This document shows positions 1 through 7,800 of a stretch of 8,534 bases of DNA, in pieces (the stretch's first letter is position 1; every line of letters starts with the position of its first letter). The position numbers were made by a program, and so were the translations under genes. The notes beneath the pieces were generated by a model, which was not told the origin of the DNA, searched no databases, and saw nothing but the letters and a program-made list of their open reading frames with translations. The DNA comes from Pseudomonadota bacterium (GTDB taxonomy: Bacteria; Myxococcota_A; Polyangia; Polyangiales; Sandaracinaceae): positions 1 through 8,534 of the forward strand of contig JAEZBP010000744.1 of the NCBI GenBank assembly GCA_023427125.1, given 5' to 3'.

Positions 1-515
1 CGCTCGGGATCCGCGCGATCGGCGTGGCGCGCGTCTCCGGCTCGCCCGTGCACATCTCGGGCGGCGGCGGGCTGGGCGTCGAGGTCGCGCTGCCCCTCAG
101 CCTCGGCGTCGGCGCCGACCTCCGCTACGAGCAGGGCGAGGCCGACACCGGGCCGCTCGGCGACGTCGTCCTCCGGGTGGCGTGGGGCACGCTGCTCGGC
201 CTCGCGAGGCCGATCGTCGACAGGAGCTCGGTCAGCATCGGCGTCGGGGTGAAGCTCGGCGCGGCCTGGCTCGAGGGCCTGCCGTCCGACGGCATCACCG
301 GCGCGACCCACAGCGGCTTCGTCTTCGGCCCGGCCGTCGCCGCGCATGTGGCGCTCCACCTCGGCGGCTCGGGCTACGCACACCTCGGCCTCGAGCTCTC
401 GTGGATCACCGTGGGCGTCGCCGGCACCGCCGGCCGCCCCGATCAGATCCTCGCGAGCTTCGCAGGGCCGCAGATCGCGATCACCGCCGGCTTCGAGATC
501 CAGCCGCTCCGGTGA
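1..515 (+). CDS. Partial outer-membrane beta-barrel-like protein (C-terminal part)
   Basis: This is the 3' end of a gene whose start lies upstream of the window. The frame is open from base 3 and ends at TGA 513-515, giving about 170 residues. A GTG at 24 could be read as a start, but what follows (VARVSGSPVHIS) is not a signal peptide, so it is probably internal. The protein consists of amphipathic, Gly-rich stretches with alternating hydrophobic residues, for example GLGVEVALPLSLGVGADLRY, VSIGVGVKLGAAWL, AAHVALHLGG and QIAITAGFEIQPL. They are separated by short polar turns, as expected for transmembrane strands of an outer-membrane beta-barrel. There are no cysteines and no enzymatic motif. 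The last residue is Arg, not the Phe/Tyr usual for BAM-dependent barrels, so the barrel call is an inference from strand pattern. It points the same way as the next gene but is separated by 151 bases, so it probably belongs to a different transcription unit. Confidence 0.6.
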   Translation, partial: LGIRAIGVARVSGSPVHISGGGGLGVEVALPLSLGVGADLRYEQGEADTGPLGDVVLRVAWGTLLGLARPIVDRSSVSIGVGVKLGAAWLEGLPSDGITGATHSGFVFGPAVAAHVALHLGGSGYAHLGLELSWITVGVAGTAGRPDQILASFAGPQIAITAGFEIQPLR

Positions 516-588
516 GCAGCGGAGTGACAGTGGGCTGACAGCTGCTGCCGTTCGCAGGTGTCGGGATGCCGTCACGCAGCGGAGCGAC
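516..588 (+). repeat. Short direct repeat pair between genes
   Basis: The 13-base word GCAGCGGAGTGAC at 516-528 recurs as GCAGCGGAGCGAC at 576-588, with one mismatch and an offset of 60 bases. TGACAG also occurs twice, at 525-530 and 536-541. The pair lies just after the stop codon of the upstream gene. It could be part of a regulatory region or a chance duplication. No transposon ends or target-site duplications are visible. Confidence 0.4.
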
Positions 589-590
589 CC

Positions 591-651
591 GTGAGCAAAG
601 AGTGAGCTCCGTGAGCCGTTTCGGTGACCACCGTCCACCGATAGCTCACGG
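591..651 (+). promoter_or_regulatory. GTGAGC repeats and two-part hairpin before the lipoprotein cluster
   Basis: GTGAGC occurs at 591-596, 602-607 and 611-616, plus once more across the previous stop codon at 512-517. Its reverse complement GCTCAC is at 644-649. The arm CCGTGAGC (609-616) pairs fully with GCTCACGG (644-651). Inside it TCGGTG (621-626) pairs with CACCGA (636-641), leaving a 9-base loop and a small internal loop or bulge at 617-620 and 642-643. The GTGAGC at 602-607 could compete for the same partner, so two alternative folds are possible. The structure ends 15 bases before the ATG at 667. No T-tract follows, so it is not a classical Rho-independent terminator. It could be a 5' leader element or an operator, and its function is inferred from position and symmetry only. 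I could not identify a convincing -35/-10 or sigma-54 promoter in 516-666. Confidence 0.35.
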
Positions 652-666
652 GCCCAGCGAGCAACG

Positions 667-2814
667 ATGACCAACACACCGACGCGAAGCCTCCTCTTGC
701 TTGCCGCGCTCCTCGTGGGGTGCACGACCGGGCAGCCGGATGCCGGCACCGACGCCGCGATGGACGACGGCGGCACCGACGCCGGCGCGCTCGACGCGAA
801 CGTGACCTGCCAGCCCGGGGCGCACCTCGGCGAGCCCTGCTCGAGCACCGCCGACTGCGACGACGCGTGCTTCTGCAACGGCACCGAGCTCTGCGTGGAG
901 GGCGTCTGCGCCGCGGGCTTCTCGCCCTGCGACGACGACGTCGAGTGCACGACCGACGTGTGCGACGAGGCGGCGCGGAGCTGCGCGTTCGAGCCCGACG
1001 ACGCGGCCTGCGCCGACGAGGATCTCTGCAACGGCACCGAGCGCTGCGTCCCCTTCGCGGGCTGCCGCCCGGGGCTGCGCCTCGTGTGCTCGGACGGAGA
1101 TCCGTGCACCGTCGGCAGCTGCCATCCGACCGAGGGGTGCAGCTTCGAGGTCCGCGACCTCGACGGCGACGGATTCACCGACGATCGCTGCGGCGGGCAG
1201 GACTGCTTCGACGACCCGGCCGACGGGGCCACGGTGTTCCCGGGCGCGCCGGAGATCTGCGACAACGATCGCGACGACAACTGCAACGGCATGGTCGACG
1301 CGCGGGAGCCGGGCTGCCTCGGCACCTACGACGACTGCGACGACGCGGAGCTGCTCCCGGGCGCCGGCGTCTACGTGCGCACCACCCGCGGCCTCGTCGC
1401 CGACACCGCGCTCGGCTGCCGCGCGACGGGCTCCGACGCCTTCTTCCGCTTCACGCTGCCGAGCGCGCAGGACGTCCAGGCCCAGCTCGCGGTGGACGCC
1501 GGCTCGGGCTCGGTCGCCATCCGCCCGGCGAGCGCCTGCGCCAGCGGGCCCGACGCCTACTGCGGCAACGAGAGCGTCCTCGCGCGCGATCTGGCGGCCG
1601 GCGAGTACGTCGCGATCGTCAAGACCTCGACGCCGACGAGCTTCGTGCTCTCGCTCTCGTTCCTGCCGGCGACGCCGATCCAGCCGGTCGACGTCTGCAA
1701 CGACGCGACGACCGCCATCACCGCGAGCGGCACCTTCACCGGCTTCTTCGCGGACGTGAGCGACGACTACCGCATCCCCTGCCGCACCGCGTCGAGCACC
1801 GCCTACCGCGACGCGGTCTACCGGCTGGTCCTGACCGAGACCTCCGACGTCCGGCTCAGCGCGCGCACGAGCGCCACAACGACCTACCTCTCGCTGGTGC
1901 GCGACTGCACGAGCGCGGAGAGCAGCCTCGGCTGCGCGCAGGCCAGCATGCCGGAGATCCACCGCCTCTCGGTCCCGGCCGGCACCTACTTCGTGATGAT
2001 CGAGGCCTCGACCACCACGGCGAGCACGTGGACGCTCACCGCCGACATCCAGCCCGCGATGCCGCGCAACGAGGGCGACTCCTGCGGCACCGCGATCGAC
2101 ATCGGCAGCGCGACCGCCACGATCCCGATCTCGTCCTTGGTCTTCGACTCCGGCACGAGCTGCGGCGGCAGCACCGCCTCCTCGCGCGACGCCAACTTCG
2201 TCTTCACCCTCACCGACACCCAGGACGTGCTGCTGACCACCGAGGCCGGCGGCATCCACTACGTCTCGGTCGCGAGCGAGTGCGGCAACCGCGCGACGGA
2301 GACCTTCTGCGCGAGCGGCACGCCGCGGGTGCAACGCCGCTTCCTGCGCCTGCCCGCCGGCACCTACCACGTGACGGTCGCGATGAACCTCGGCTCGGGC
2401 AGCCTCACCGCCAGCGCGGAGATCCTCCCGCCCACCTTCCCGCCGCCGAACGACACCTGCGCGGCCCCGGCGGACCTCACCGACGCGATGAGCTTCGCCG
2501 GCGATCTGCTGGCGGCCGGCGACGACGTGGCCTCGTGCGCGCCGAGCGGCTCGCCCGACGCGCTGCACCGGCTCGTGCTCACCGAGCGCAAGAACGTGAC
2601 GGCGGTCGCGCGCCGCACCGACGGAACGACCGAGCCGATCTACCTCGGCCTGCGCTCCGAGTGCGCGGCCGCATCGGCGGACCTGCTCTGCACGAGCGGC
2701 GCCCCCGCGCTGCTCAACCGCACGCTCGACGCCGGCACGCACTACTTCGTGGTCGAGTCCGTCGCGAGCTTCGTCGGGCCGTACTCCCTCATCGTCTACC
2801 TCGCCGATCCCTGA
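667..2814 (+). CDS. Lipoprotein with CTDC-like Cys repeats, MopE-type motif and four four-Cys modules
   Basis: This 715-aa protein is predicted to be exported and lipid-anchored. Residues 1-19 form a signal peptide with lipobox LVGC and acylated Cys19, followed by a disordered Asp/Gly/Ala/Thr-rich linker to about 47. Residues 48-160 hold 19 cysteines. They include two repeats like the Dictyostelium CTDC/slime-mould repeat (CDDDVECTTDVC at 88-99, CSDGDPCTVGSC at 141-152) and two CNGTE-R/L-C units at 70-76 and 121-127. Residues 163-217 resemble the MopE-type putative metal-binding motif: DLDGDGF, then DCFDDP, FPGAPEICDND and NCNGMVD. The rest is four tandem modules of about 120-129 residues, starting near 221, 341, 470 and 595. 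Each has four cysteines and a 'VFTLT..DV' strand, and ends in a 'PAGTYFV.VE'-like strand, resembling bacterial pre-peptidase C-terminal (PPC-like) sandwiches. No catalytic motif is seen. Start at ATG 667 gives the signal peptide; its Shine-Dalgarno is weak (GCGAG at 656-660). It is the first gene of the cluster, 9 bases from the next. The likely role is cell-surface binding or structure, but the exact function is unknown. Confidence 0.88.
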   Translation: MTNTPTRSLLLLAALLVGCTTGQPDAGTDAAMDDGGTDAGALDANVTCQPGAHLGEPCSSTADCDDACFCNGTELCVEGVCAAGFSPCDDDVECTTDVCDEAARSCAFEPDDAACADEDLCNGTERCVPFAGCRPGLRLVCSDGDPCTVGSCHPTEGCSFEVRDLDGDGFTDDRCGGQDCFDDPADGATVFPGAPEICDNDRDDNCNGMVDAREPGCLGTYDDCDDAELLPGAGVYVRTTRGLVADTALGCRATGSDAFFRFTLPSAQDVQAQLAVDAGSGSVAIRPASACASGPDAYCGNESVLARDLAAGEYVAIVKTSTPTSFVLSLSFLPATPIQPVDVCNDATTAITASGTFTGFFADVSDDYRIPCRTASSTAYRDAVYRLVLTETSDVRLSARTSATTTYLSLVRDCTSAESSLGCAQASMPEIHRLSVPAGTYFVMIEASTTTASTWTLTADIQPAMPRNEGDSCGTAIDIGSATATIPISSLVFDSGTSCGGSTASSRDANFVFTLTDTQDVLLTTEAGGIHYVSVASECGNRATETFCASGTPRVQRRFLRLPAGTYHVTVAMNLGSGSLTASAEILPPTFPPPNDTCAAPADLTDAMSFAGDLLAAGDDVASCAPSGSPDALHRLVLTERKNVTAVARRTDGTTEPIYLGLRSECAAASADLLCTSGAPALLNRTLDAGTHYFVVESVASFVGPYSLIVYLADP
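1327..2805 (+). repeat. Four tandem four-cysteine modules within the first lipoprotein
   Basis: The cysteines are at residues 224/251/291/299, 344/372/414/423, 473/499/539/548 and 598/624/666/675. Spacing within a module is nearly constant: 26-28 from the first to the second Cys, 40-42 from the second to the third, and 8-9 from the third to the fourth. This suggests two conserved disulfides per copy. Copies 2-4 share 'D-[AVL]-x-[RF]-L-[VT]-L-T-[ED]' followed by a second strand, and all close with a Leu-x-x-Gly-[TE]-[YH]-x-V strand. Divergence between copies at the DNA level indicates old duplications. Confidence 0.75.
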
Positions 2815-2816
2815 GG
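2813..2816 (+). promoter_or_regulatory. Ribosome binding site overlapping a stop codon
   Basis: GAGG lies 7 bases before the ATG at 2824 and overlaps the TGA stop (2812-2814) of the previous gene. Ribosomes finishing the first lipoprotein would therefore sit on the initiation region of the second, which favours translational coupling. It also supports ATG 2824 as the start. Confidence 0.6.
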
Positions 2817-2823
2817 CACGCAC

Positions 2824-4812
2824 ATGCTTCGACGACACGCCGCGCTCCGCCTCTCCAGCGCCTGCCTCGCGCTCGCGCTCTTCGCCTGCGACGGGTCCAC
2901 CATCCCGGTCCTGCCGGACGGCGGCCCCGACGCGGACTCCGACGGAGACACGATCCTCGACGCCCACGAGGGCGCCGATCTCGGCCTCGACACCGACGGC
3001 GACGGCATCCCCGACTACCTCGATCTCGACTCGGACGGCGACGGGCTCTCCGACGCGTTCGAGGCGGGCGACGACATGCTCTCGACGCCGCCGGTCGACA
3101 CCGACGGCGACGGCATCCCCGACGTGCGGGACCTCGACTCGGACGGCAACGGCATCCCCGACGAGCGCGAGGGCGAGGCCGATCACGACGGCGACGGCAC
3201 CCCGGACGCGCGCGACCTCGACGACGACGGCGATCGCGTGACCGACGTCCTCGAGCTGATGGGGCGCACCGACTTCCCGTCCGACAACGACGACGACGGC
3301 ATCCCGAACTTCCGCGATCCCGACTCGGACAACGACACGATCCTCGACGGCGACGAGTGGAACGTCGACACCGATCGCGACAGCCTGATGGACTGGGCCG
3401 ACCTCGACTCGGACGCCGACGGCATCCCCGACGCCGACGAGGCGGGCGACGACGACCTGGCGACCGCGCCGGTCGACACCGACGAGGACGGCATCCCCGA
3501 CTTCCAGGATCGCGACAGCGACAATGACGGCCTGCCCGACGGCAACGAGGTGGCGGCCGGCACCGACCCGCTCGAGGCCGACACCGACGGCGACGGCGTC
3601 TCCGATCTCATCGAGGTCGGCGCCGGCACCGATCCGCTCGACGCCGCCGAGAGCCCGCGCACCCGCGGCGACTTCGTCTTCGTGATGCCCTACCTCGAGC
3701 CGGCGGAGCCCGCGCGCGACACCCTGCTCTTCCGCACGAACATCCAGTTCGCCGACGTCTACTTCCTCTTCGACACGACGGGCTCGATGAGCGGCGAGAT
3801 CGCGGCGATGAAGGAGGCGGTGACGAGCGTCCTCACCAACCTCACCTGCACGAGCGACGGCACGCCCTGCAGCGGCGACCTCGAGTGCCCGGAGGATCGC
3901 GTCTGCAGCGCGGGCGGCACCTGCATCTCCGATCCGCGGGTCAGCGGGTGCATCGCCGACATGCACAGCGGCGTCGGCGTCTACGCGGGCAACCCGAGCT
4001 CGTATCGCAACCTGCTCTCGCTGCAGATGGATCCGACCGAGACCCAGCGGCGCATCCCGGGGTCGGCGTCGGGCGGCGGCGCGAGCGAGTCGCTCTTCGA
4101 GAGCGTCGCGTGCGTCGCCGATCCGAGCGCGTGCAGCGGCGCCGAGTGCAGGCCCGGCGGCATCGGATGCCCCGCCTACCGCGCCGACGCGGTGCGGATG
4201 CTCATCGCGATCACCGACGAGCCCAACCAGTGCACCAGCTGCACGGTGAACACCGCCGCCGCGGCCGGCACCCGCCTCCGCGCCGCCGACATCGTCTTCG
4301 TCGGCGTCGACGCCGACTCGAACAACTCGCCCGAGGCGCACCTCAAGGCCATCGCGCGCGCCTCGAACAGCCTCGACGCCCGCGGCGACCCCCTCTACGC
4401 GCAAGGCGGCGAGGCGTCGGTCACCACCGCGGTCACCCAGGCCATCCAGAACATCGCCCGCAACGTTCCGATCTTCGTCTCCATCGAGGCGGTCGATCTG
4501 CCCGAGGACGACGGCGACGCGCTGCAGTTCATCGATCAGCTCGTCGTCAACACCGAGGGCGAGGGCTGCACGATGGTCCGCTCGGTGGCCGACACCGACG
4601 GCGACGGCGCGCCCGACGCGTACCCCTCGATCCTCCCCGGCACCCCGGTGTGCTGGGACGTCATCCCGCGCGAGAACGATCGCGTGGAGCCGACCGACGC
4701 CCCGCAGATCTTCCGCGCCCGCATCGTGGTCCGCGGCGACGGCTCGGTGCTCGACCAGCGCACGGTCTACTTCCTGGTTCCGCCCCGCATCGACCTGCCC
4801 ATCTTCGGGTGA
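2824..4812 (+). CDS. Lipoprotein with thrombospondin type 3 repeats and a VWA domain
   Basis: This is a 662-aa exported protein. A basic N-terminus (MLRRH) and hydrophobic core lead to a lipobox-like LFAC with Cys22. Phe at -2 is unusual but tolerated. Residues 34-275 are a run of DxDxDG units (DTDGDGIPD, DSDGDGLSD and variants) typical of Ca2+-binding thrombospondin type 3 repeats. Residues 309-548 are a von Willebrand factor A domain: hydrophobic strand then MIDAS motif DTTGS (Asp317, Thr319, Ser321), a Gly-rich loop GSASGGGASES (413-423), strand MLIAITDEPNQC with Asp465 as the likely further MIDAS ligand, strand DIVFVGVDADS (489-499), and a closing helix near 530-546. A cysteine-rich block (342-376, six Cys) interrupts the domain after the first helix, and a second Cys cluster lies at 430-449. 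The C-terminal 550-662 is predicted beta with one isolated DTDGDGAPD at 590-598 and two Cys (582, 610). VWA domains with MIDAS bind ligands through a divalent metal, so an adhesive or ligand-binding surface role is inferred; the ligand is unknown. Confidence 0.88.
   Translation: MLRRHAALRLSSACLALALFACDGSTIPVLPDGGPDADSDGDTILDAHEGADLGLDTDGDGIPDYLDLDSDGDGLSDAFEAGDDMLSTPPVDTDGDGIPDVRDLDSDGNGIPDEREGEADHDGDGTPDARDLDDDGDRVTDVLELMGRTDFPSDNDDDGIPNFRDPDSDNDTILDGDEWNVDTDRDSLMDWADLDSDADGIPDADEAGDDDLATAPVDTDEDGIPDFQDRDSDNDGLPDGNEVAAGTDPLEADTDGDGVSDLIEVGAGTDPLDAAESPRTRGDFVFVMPYLEPAEPARDTLLFRTNIQFADVYFLFDTTGSMSGEIAAMKEAVTSVLTNLTCTSDGTPCSGDLECPEDRVCSAGGTCISDPRVSGCIADMHSGVGVYAGNPSSYRNLLSLQMDPTETQRRIPGSASGGGASESLFESVACVADPSACSGAECRPGGIGCPAYRADAVRMLIAITDEPNQCTSCTVNTAAAAGTRLRAADIVFVGVDADSNNSPEAHLKAIARASNSLDARGDPLYAQGGEASVTTAVTQAIQNIARNVPIFVSIEAVDLPEDDGDALQFIDQLVVNTEGEGCTMVRSVADTDGDGAPDAYPSILPGTPVCWDVIPRENDRVEPTDAPQIFRARIVVRGDGSVLDQRTVYFLVPPRIDLPIFG
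2923..3648 (+). repeat. Thrombospondin type 3 repeat array with internal duplication
   Basis: About fifteen DxDxDG-like units run over residues 34-275 and are rich in Asp, Gly, Pro and Ile. Residues 36-113 and 165-239 are copies of one another. Beyond a 3-residue indel near the start they align at a constant offset of 126 residues, with 32 of 46 identical between 68-113 and 194-239. Both begin with the same D-T-I-L-D unit, whose 16-base coding word is identical at 2947-2962 and 3334-3349. The segment in between (114-164) is a different set of repeats. At the DNA level a 29-base stretch at 2987-3015 is identical to 3095-3123. Such repeats bind multiple Ca2+ ions and make a stiff stalk, here placing the VWA domain away from the membrane. 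Confidence 0.8.
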
Positions 4813-4839
4813 TGCGCCCTTGACTCCTCCTCCCTTCCC

Positions 4840-4844
4840 GAGAG
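4840..4844 (+). promoter_or_regulatory. Ribosome binding site of the 1208-aa lipoprotein gene
   Basis: The purine run GAGAG lies 7 bases before the ATG at 4852, which supports that start. The 39-base gap after the previous stop (4813-4851) otherwise holds a pyrimidine-rich stretch, CTCCTCCTCCC-like at 4824-4835, and no visible terminator hairpin, so read-through transcription from upstream is likely. Confidence 0.5.
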
Positions 4845-4851
4845 CCGATCG

Positions 4852-7800
4852 ATGAACGCAGCGACCCCCCGCACCCTCCTCCTCTGGTTGTTCGTGCTCG
4901 CGAGCGCCTGCGAGATGGACCGCGGCCCGATCCTGGTGCCCGACGCCGGCGAGGACGCCGGCCCCGAGCCCGACGGCGGGACCGACGCGGGCGACCAGCA
5001 GGCGCCCGAGGTCGTCGAGACCACGCCCGCCCACGGCGCGACCGACGTCGCGACCGACGCCGCGATCGTCATCCGCTTCTCCGAAGCGATGAACGAGAGC
5101 GCGGGCACGGTCGCGATCGAGATCGATGGGGCCTCGCCGGGCGCGCCGGCGGCGAGCTGGAGCGAGGACGGAACGGCGCTGACGCTGACGCCGGCCGCGG
5201 CGCTCGCCTCGAGCGCGCGCGTCCGGGTGACCGTGCGCGCCGACTTCGCGGATCGCAGCGGGAACACGCTCCCCGGTCCGACGGTGTTCGCGTTCGACGT
5301 CGCCGACGTCGAGGCACCGCGGGCGACGGCCTCGACGCCGGCCGAGGGCGCGAGCGGCGTGCCCGGACGGCTCGACGCGATCGAGATCGTGTTCAGCGAG
5401 GCGATGAGCGCGACCGGCACGCTGACCTTCGAGGGCGGCGACGGGACGGTCGGCGATCCCGTGTGGTCGACCGCCAGCGTCCGCTTCCCGGTGCGCGGCC
5501 TCGAGTACGACACGGCGTATCGCGTGGTCCTCGACGGCTTCACCGACGCCGCGGGCAACGCGCTCGATGGGACCGGCTACCTCGGCGACGGCGCGCTGGA
5601 CTTCACGACCGGCCCCGACGTCGATGGGCCGATCGTGGTCGACTCGAACCCCGACGAGGGGCAGGTCAACGTCTCGCTCCGCTTCCTCGGCGCGATCGTC
5701 ATCGAGCTCGACGAGCCGATGGACACGTCGGTCACCGAGGTCGAGCTCACGGTGCCCGGCGCGGTACGCACCCTGACCGGCACGTGGTCGGCCGACGCGC
5801 GCACCATCACCTTCCCGCTGGCGGGTGAGCTCGCCCCGAACGGCGCGCACTCGCTCGATCTGAGCGCCTTGAGGGACGCCGCGGGCAACGCGCTCGACGG
5901 CGTCGCGTACCTCTTCGACGGGCGGCTCGACTTCGTGACCGGCGCCGACGACGTCGTGCCGGCGGTGGTCTTCGCGACGCCCGGGGAGGGCACCGTCGAG
6001 GCCACGTTCCGCGACACCGAGCTGCGCCTGGTCTTCAACCAGGCGATGGACACGTCGACCACGACGCTCGCGTTCGACGACGGCACCGGCCCGGTCGACC
6101 TCACCGGCACCTGGAACCTCGCGGGCACCCGGCTGACCTTCGACGTCACCGACACGCTCCGCTCGGAGACCGCTTACACCCTCGACGCGCGGGAGATGCG
6201 CGACGCGACCGGCCGCCCGCTCGACGTCTCGCACTCGTACCTCGTCGACGGCATCCTCGACTTCACCACCATCGCGGGCAACGGCGAGAACTGCCGCGAC
6301 GCGCTCACGGTCCCGACCTCGACCACCGCGACCGGCGGCCTGGTCTTCGAGATCGGCGAGCGCCAGGTGATCGAGGACGACGGCAGCATGAGCTGCGACA
6401 CGAACGGCATCCCCGCCGACGCGGTCATCCGCTACCGCAAGACGACCGCCGAGGGCGGCACGAGCGGTGGGCGCTGGCTGCACGTGCGCGCGTTCGACAT
6501 CGTCGGCGGCCTTGGGGAGGGCGTCCGCGTGAACGTCGAGATCTTCGCGGGCACCTGCGATCCGAGGGCGGCCGGCGCCGCGGCGGCGCGCCAGACCTGC
6601 CTCGCGGGCGCGCCGACGTGGAACAGCTATCTCGCGGCGCCTGCAGGCGACTACTTCATCTGGGTCTCGCACACGGCGGGCGCGACGTTCCGGCCGATCA
6701 CGGTGGTCGTCGAGGAGATCGACGCGCCGCCCCACGGCGAGAGCTGCACCGACCCGCTGACCACCTCGAGCGCGGGCTTCTACACCGCCCCGGCGACCGC
6801 GAGCGATCCTCACGTGTGGGAGCTGCCCGAGGGCGCGTTCGGCGGGCACGACATCGACCCCATGACGGGAGGGCCGGGCACGATCACATGCGACTCGGAC
6901 GGTGAGCATGGCCCCGACGCGGTGATCCGCTTCGAGAAGGCGGCGTCCGACAGCGTCCTCGACGTTCAGATCGAGAGCATCTCGACCGAGCTGCCGGGGC
7001 TGAGCTTCGAGCTGCTCGATCGCTGCGACGGAGCCTCGCCGGAGGCCTCCTCGCTCGCTTGCACGACCGACCTGCGGCGGCTCTCGAGCTCAGGGCCGCC
7101 GAACGCTCGCAGCCACTGGGTTCGGGCTCCGGCCGGCCCCGTCTTCGCGTGGGTCGCCGCGGGCCGCACCTACGGGGTCTCGCCGCCTTCGCGGGTGTCG
7201 ATCCGCGAGGTGCCGGCCAGCCCCGGCATCGACTGCAGCAACGCGATCCCGATCACCCCGGGGACGACGGTCCCGGTCACTCCGGTGGCCGAGCGGCTCT
7301 TCCCGCCGAGCTGCGCGCCGGCGACCGCGAACCTCACCTGGTACCGCGTCCAGGCGGACCAGCGCGTGCTGCTCGTCACCGGCACCACCGCCGACCCGGC
7401 GGTCGACGGCGCGGTGGCGATCATCGACGCGGCGACCGACGCGGAGCTCTCTTGCGTCAAAGACATCGAGCAGACCTTCGCGAGCGCGTTCCTTCAGCCG
7501 GGCGACGAGCGCTGCATCGCCGTCGAGAGCGGGAGCGTCACGAGCCTGACCGTCGAGGCCGTCCCCTACGACGGGCTCCGTGGCGACCTCACCGATCTGC
7601 TGATCGACCGGCCCTTCAACGCCTCCGGCAGTGAGCGTGGCCTCGCGAGCTCGCAGTGGATGCAGGTGACGCCGACGACCGTGTACCTCGGCGTCGGCAC
7701 CGGCACGAGCGCCATGAGCATCAGCAATTTCCTGGCGTTCGCGTCGCGCACGGGCGGCTTCCGCGCCGAGGTCAACGACGCCTACCAAGGCCCGGTGAAC

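Noticed and set aside
535..565. CTGACA at 535-540 as a -35 element
   Set aside because: No AT-rich -10-like hexamer occurs 16-18 bases further on.
609..651. Hairpin as a Rho-independent terminator of the upstream gene
   Set aside because: No T-tract follows the stem, and it is nearly 100 bases after the stop codon but only 15 bases before the next start.
1153..1317. MopE-type motif as proof of copper binding
   Set aside because: The motif is widespread in myxobacterial surface proteins. The copper role in the methanotroph MopE rests on other residues as well, so metal binding here is possible but not shown.
720..3527. A 935-codon plus-strand frame spanning two genes
   Set aside because: It is an out-of-frame reading of the lipoprotein genes. 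Its product is dominated by Arg runs, as expected from frame-shifted GC-rich coding DNA.
2923..3648. Repetitive DNA as a CRISPR array or satellite
   Set aside because: The repeats are in frame, encode DxDxDG Ca2+-binding units and lack regular repeat-spacer spacing.
646..6909. A 2087-codon open frame on the minus strand
   Set aside because: It runs antisense to three clear genes in the exactly paired register. Its translation is an Arg/Ala/Val/Asp-rich low-complexity string with no recognisable domain. Scarcity of TTA/CTA/TCA codons in the real genes explains it.
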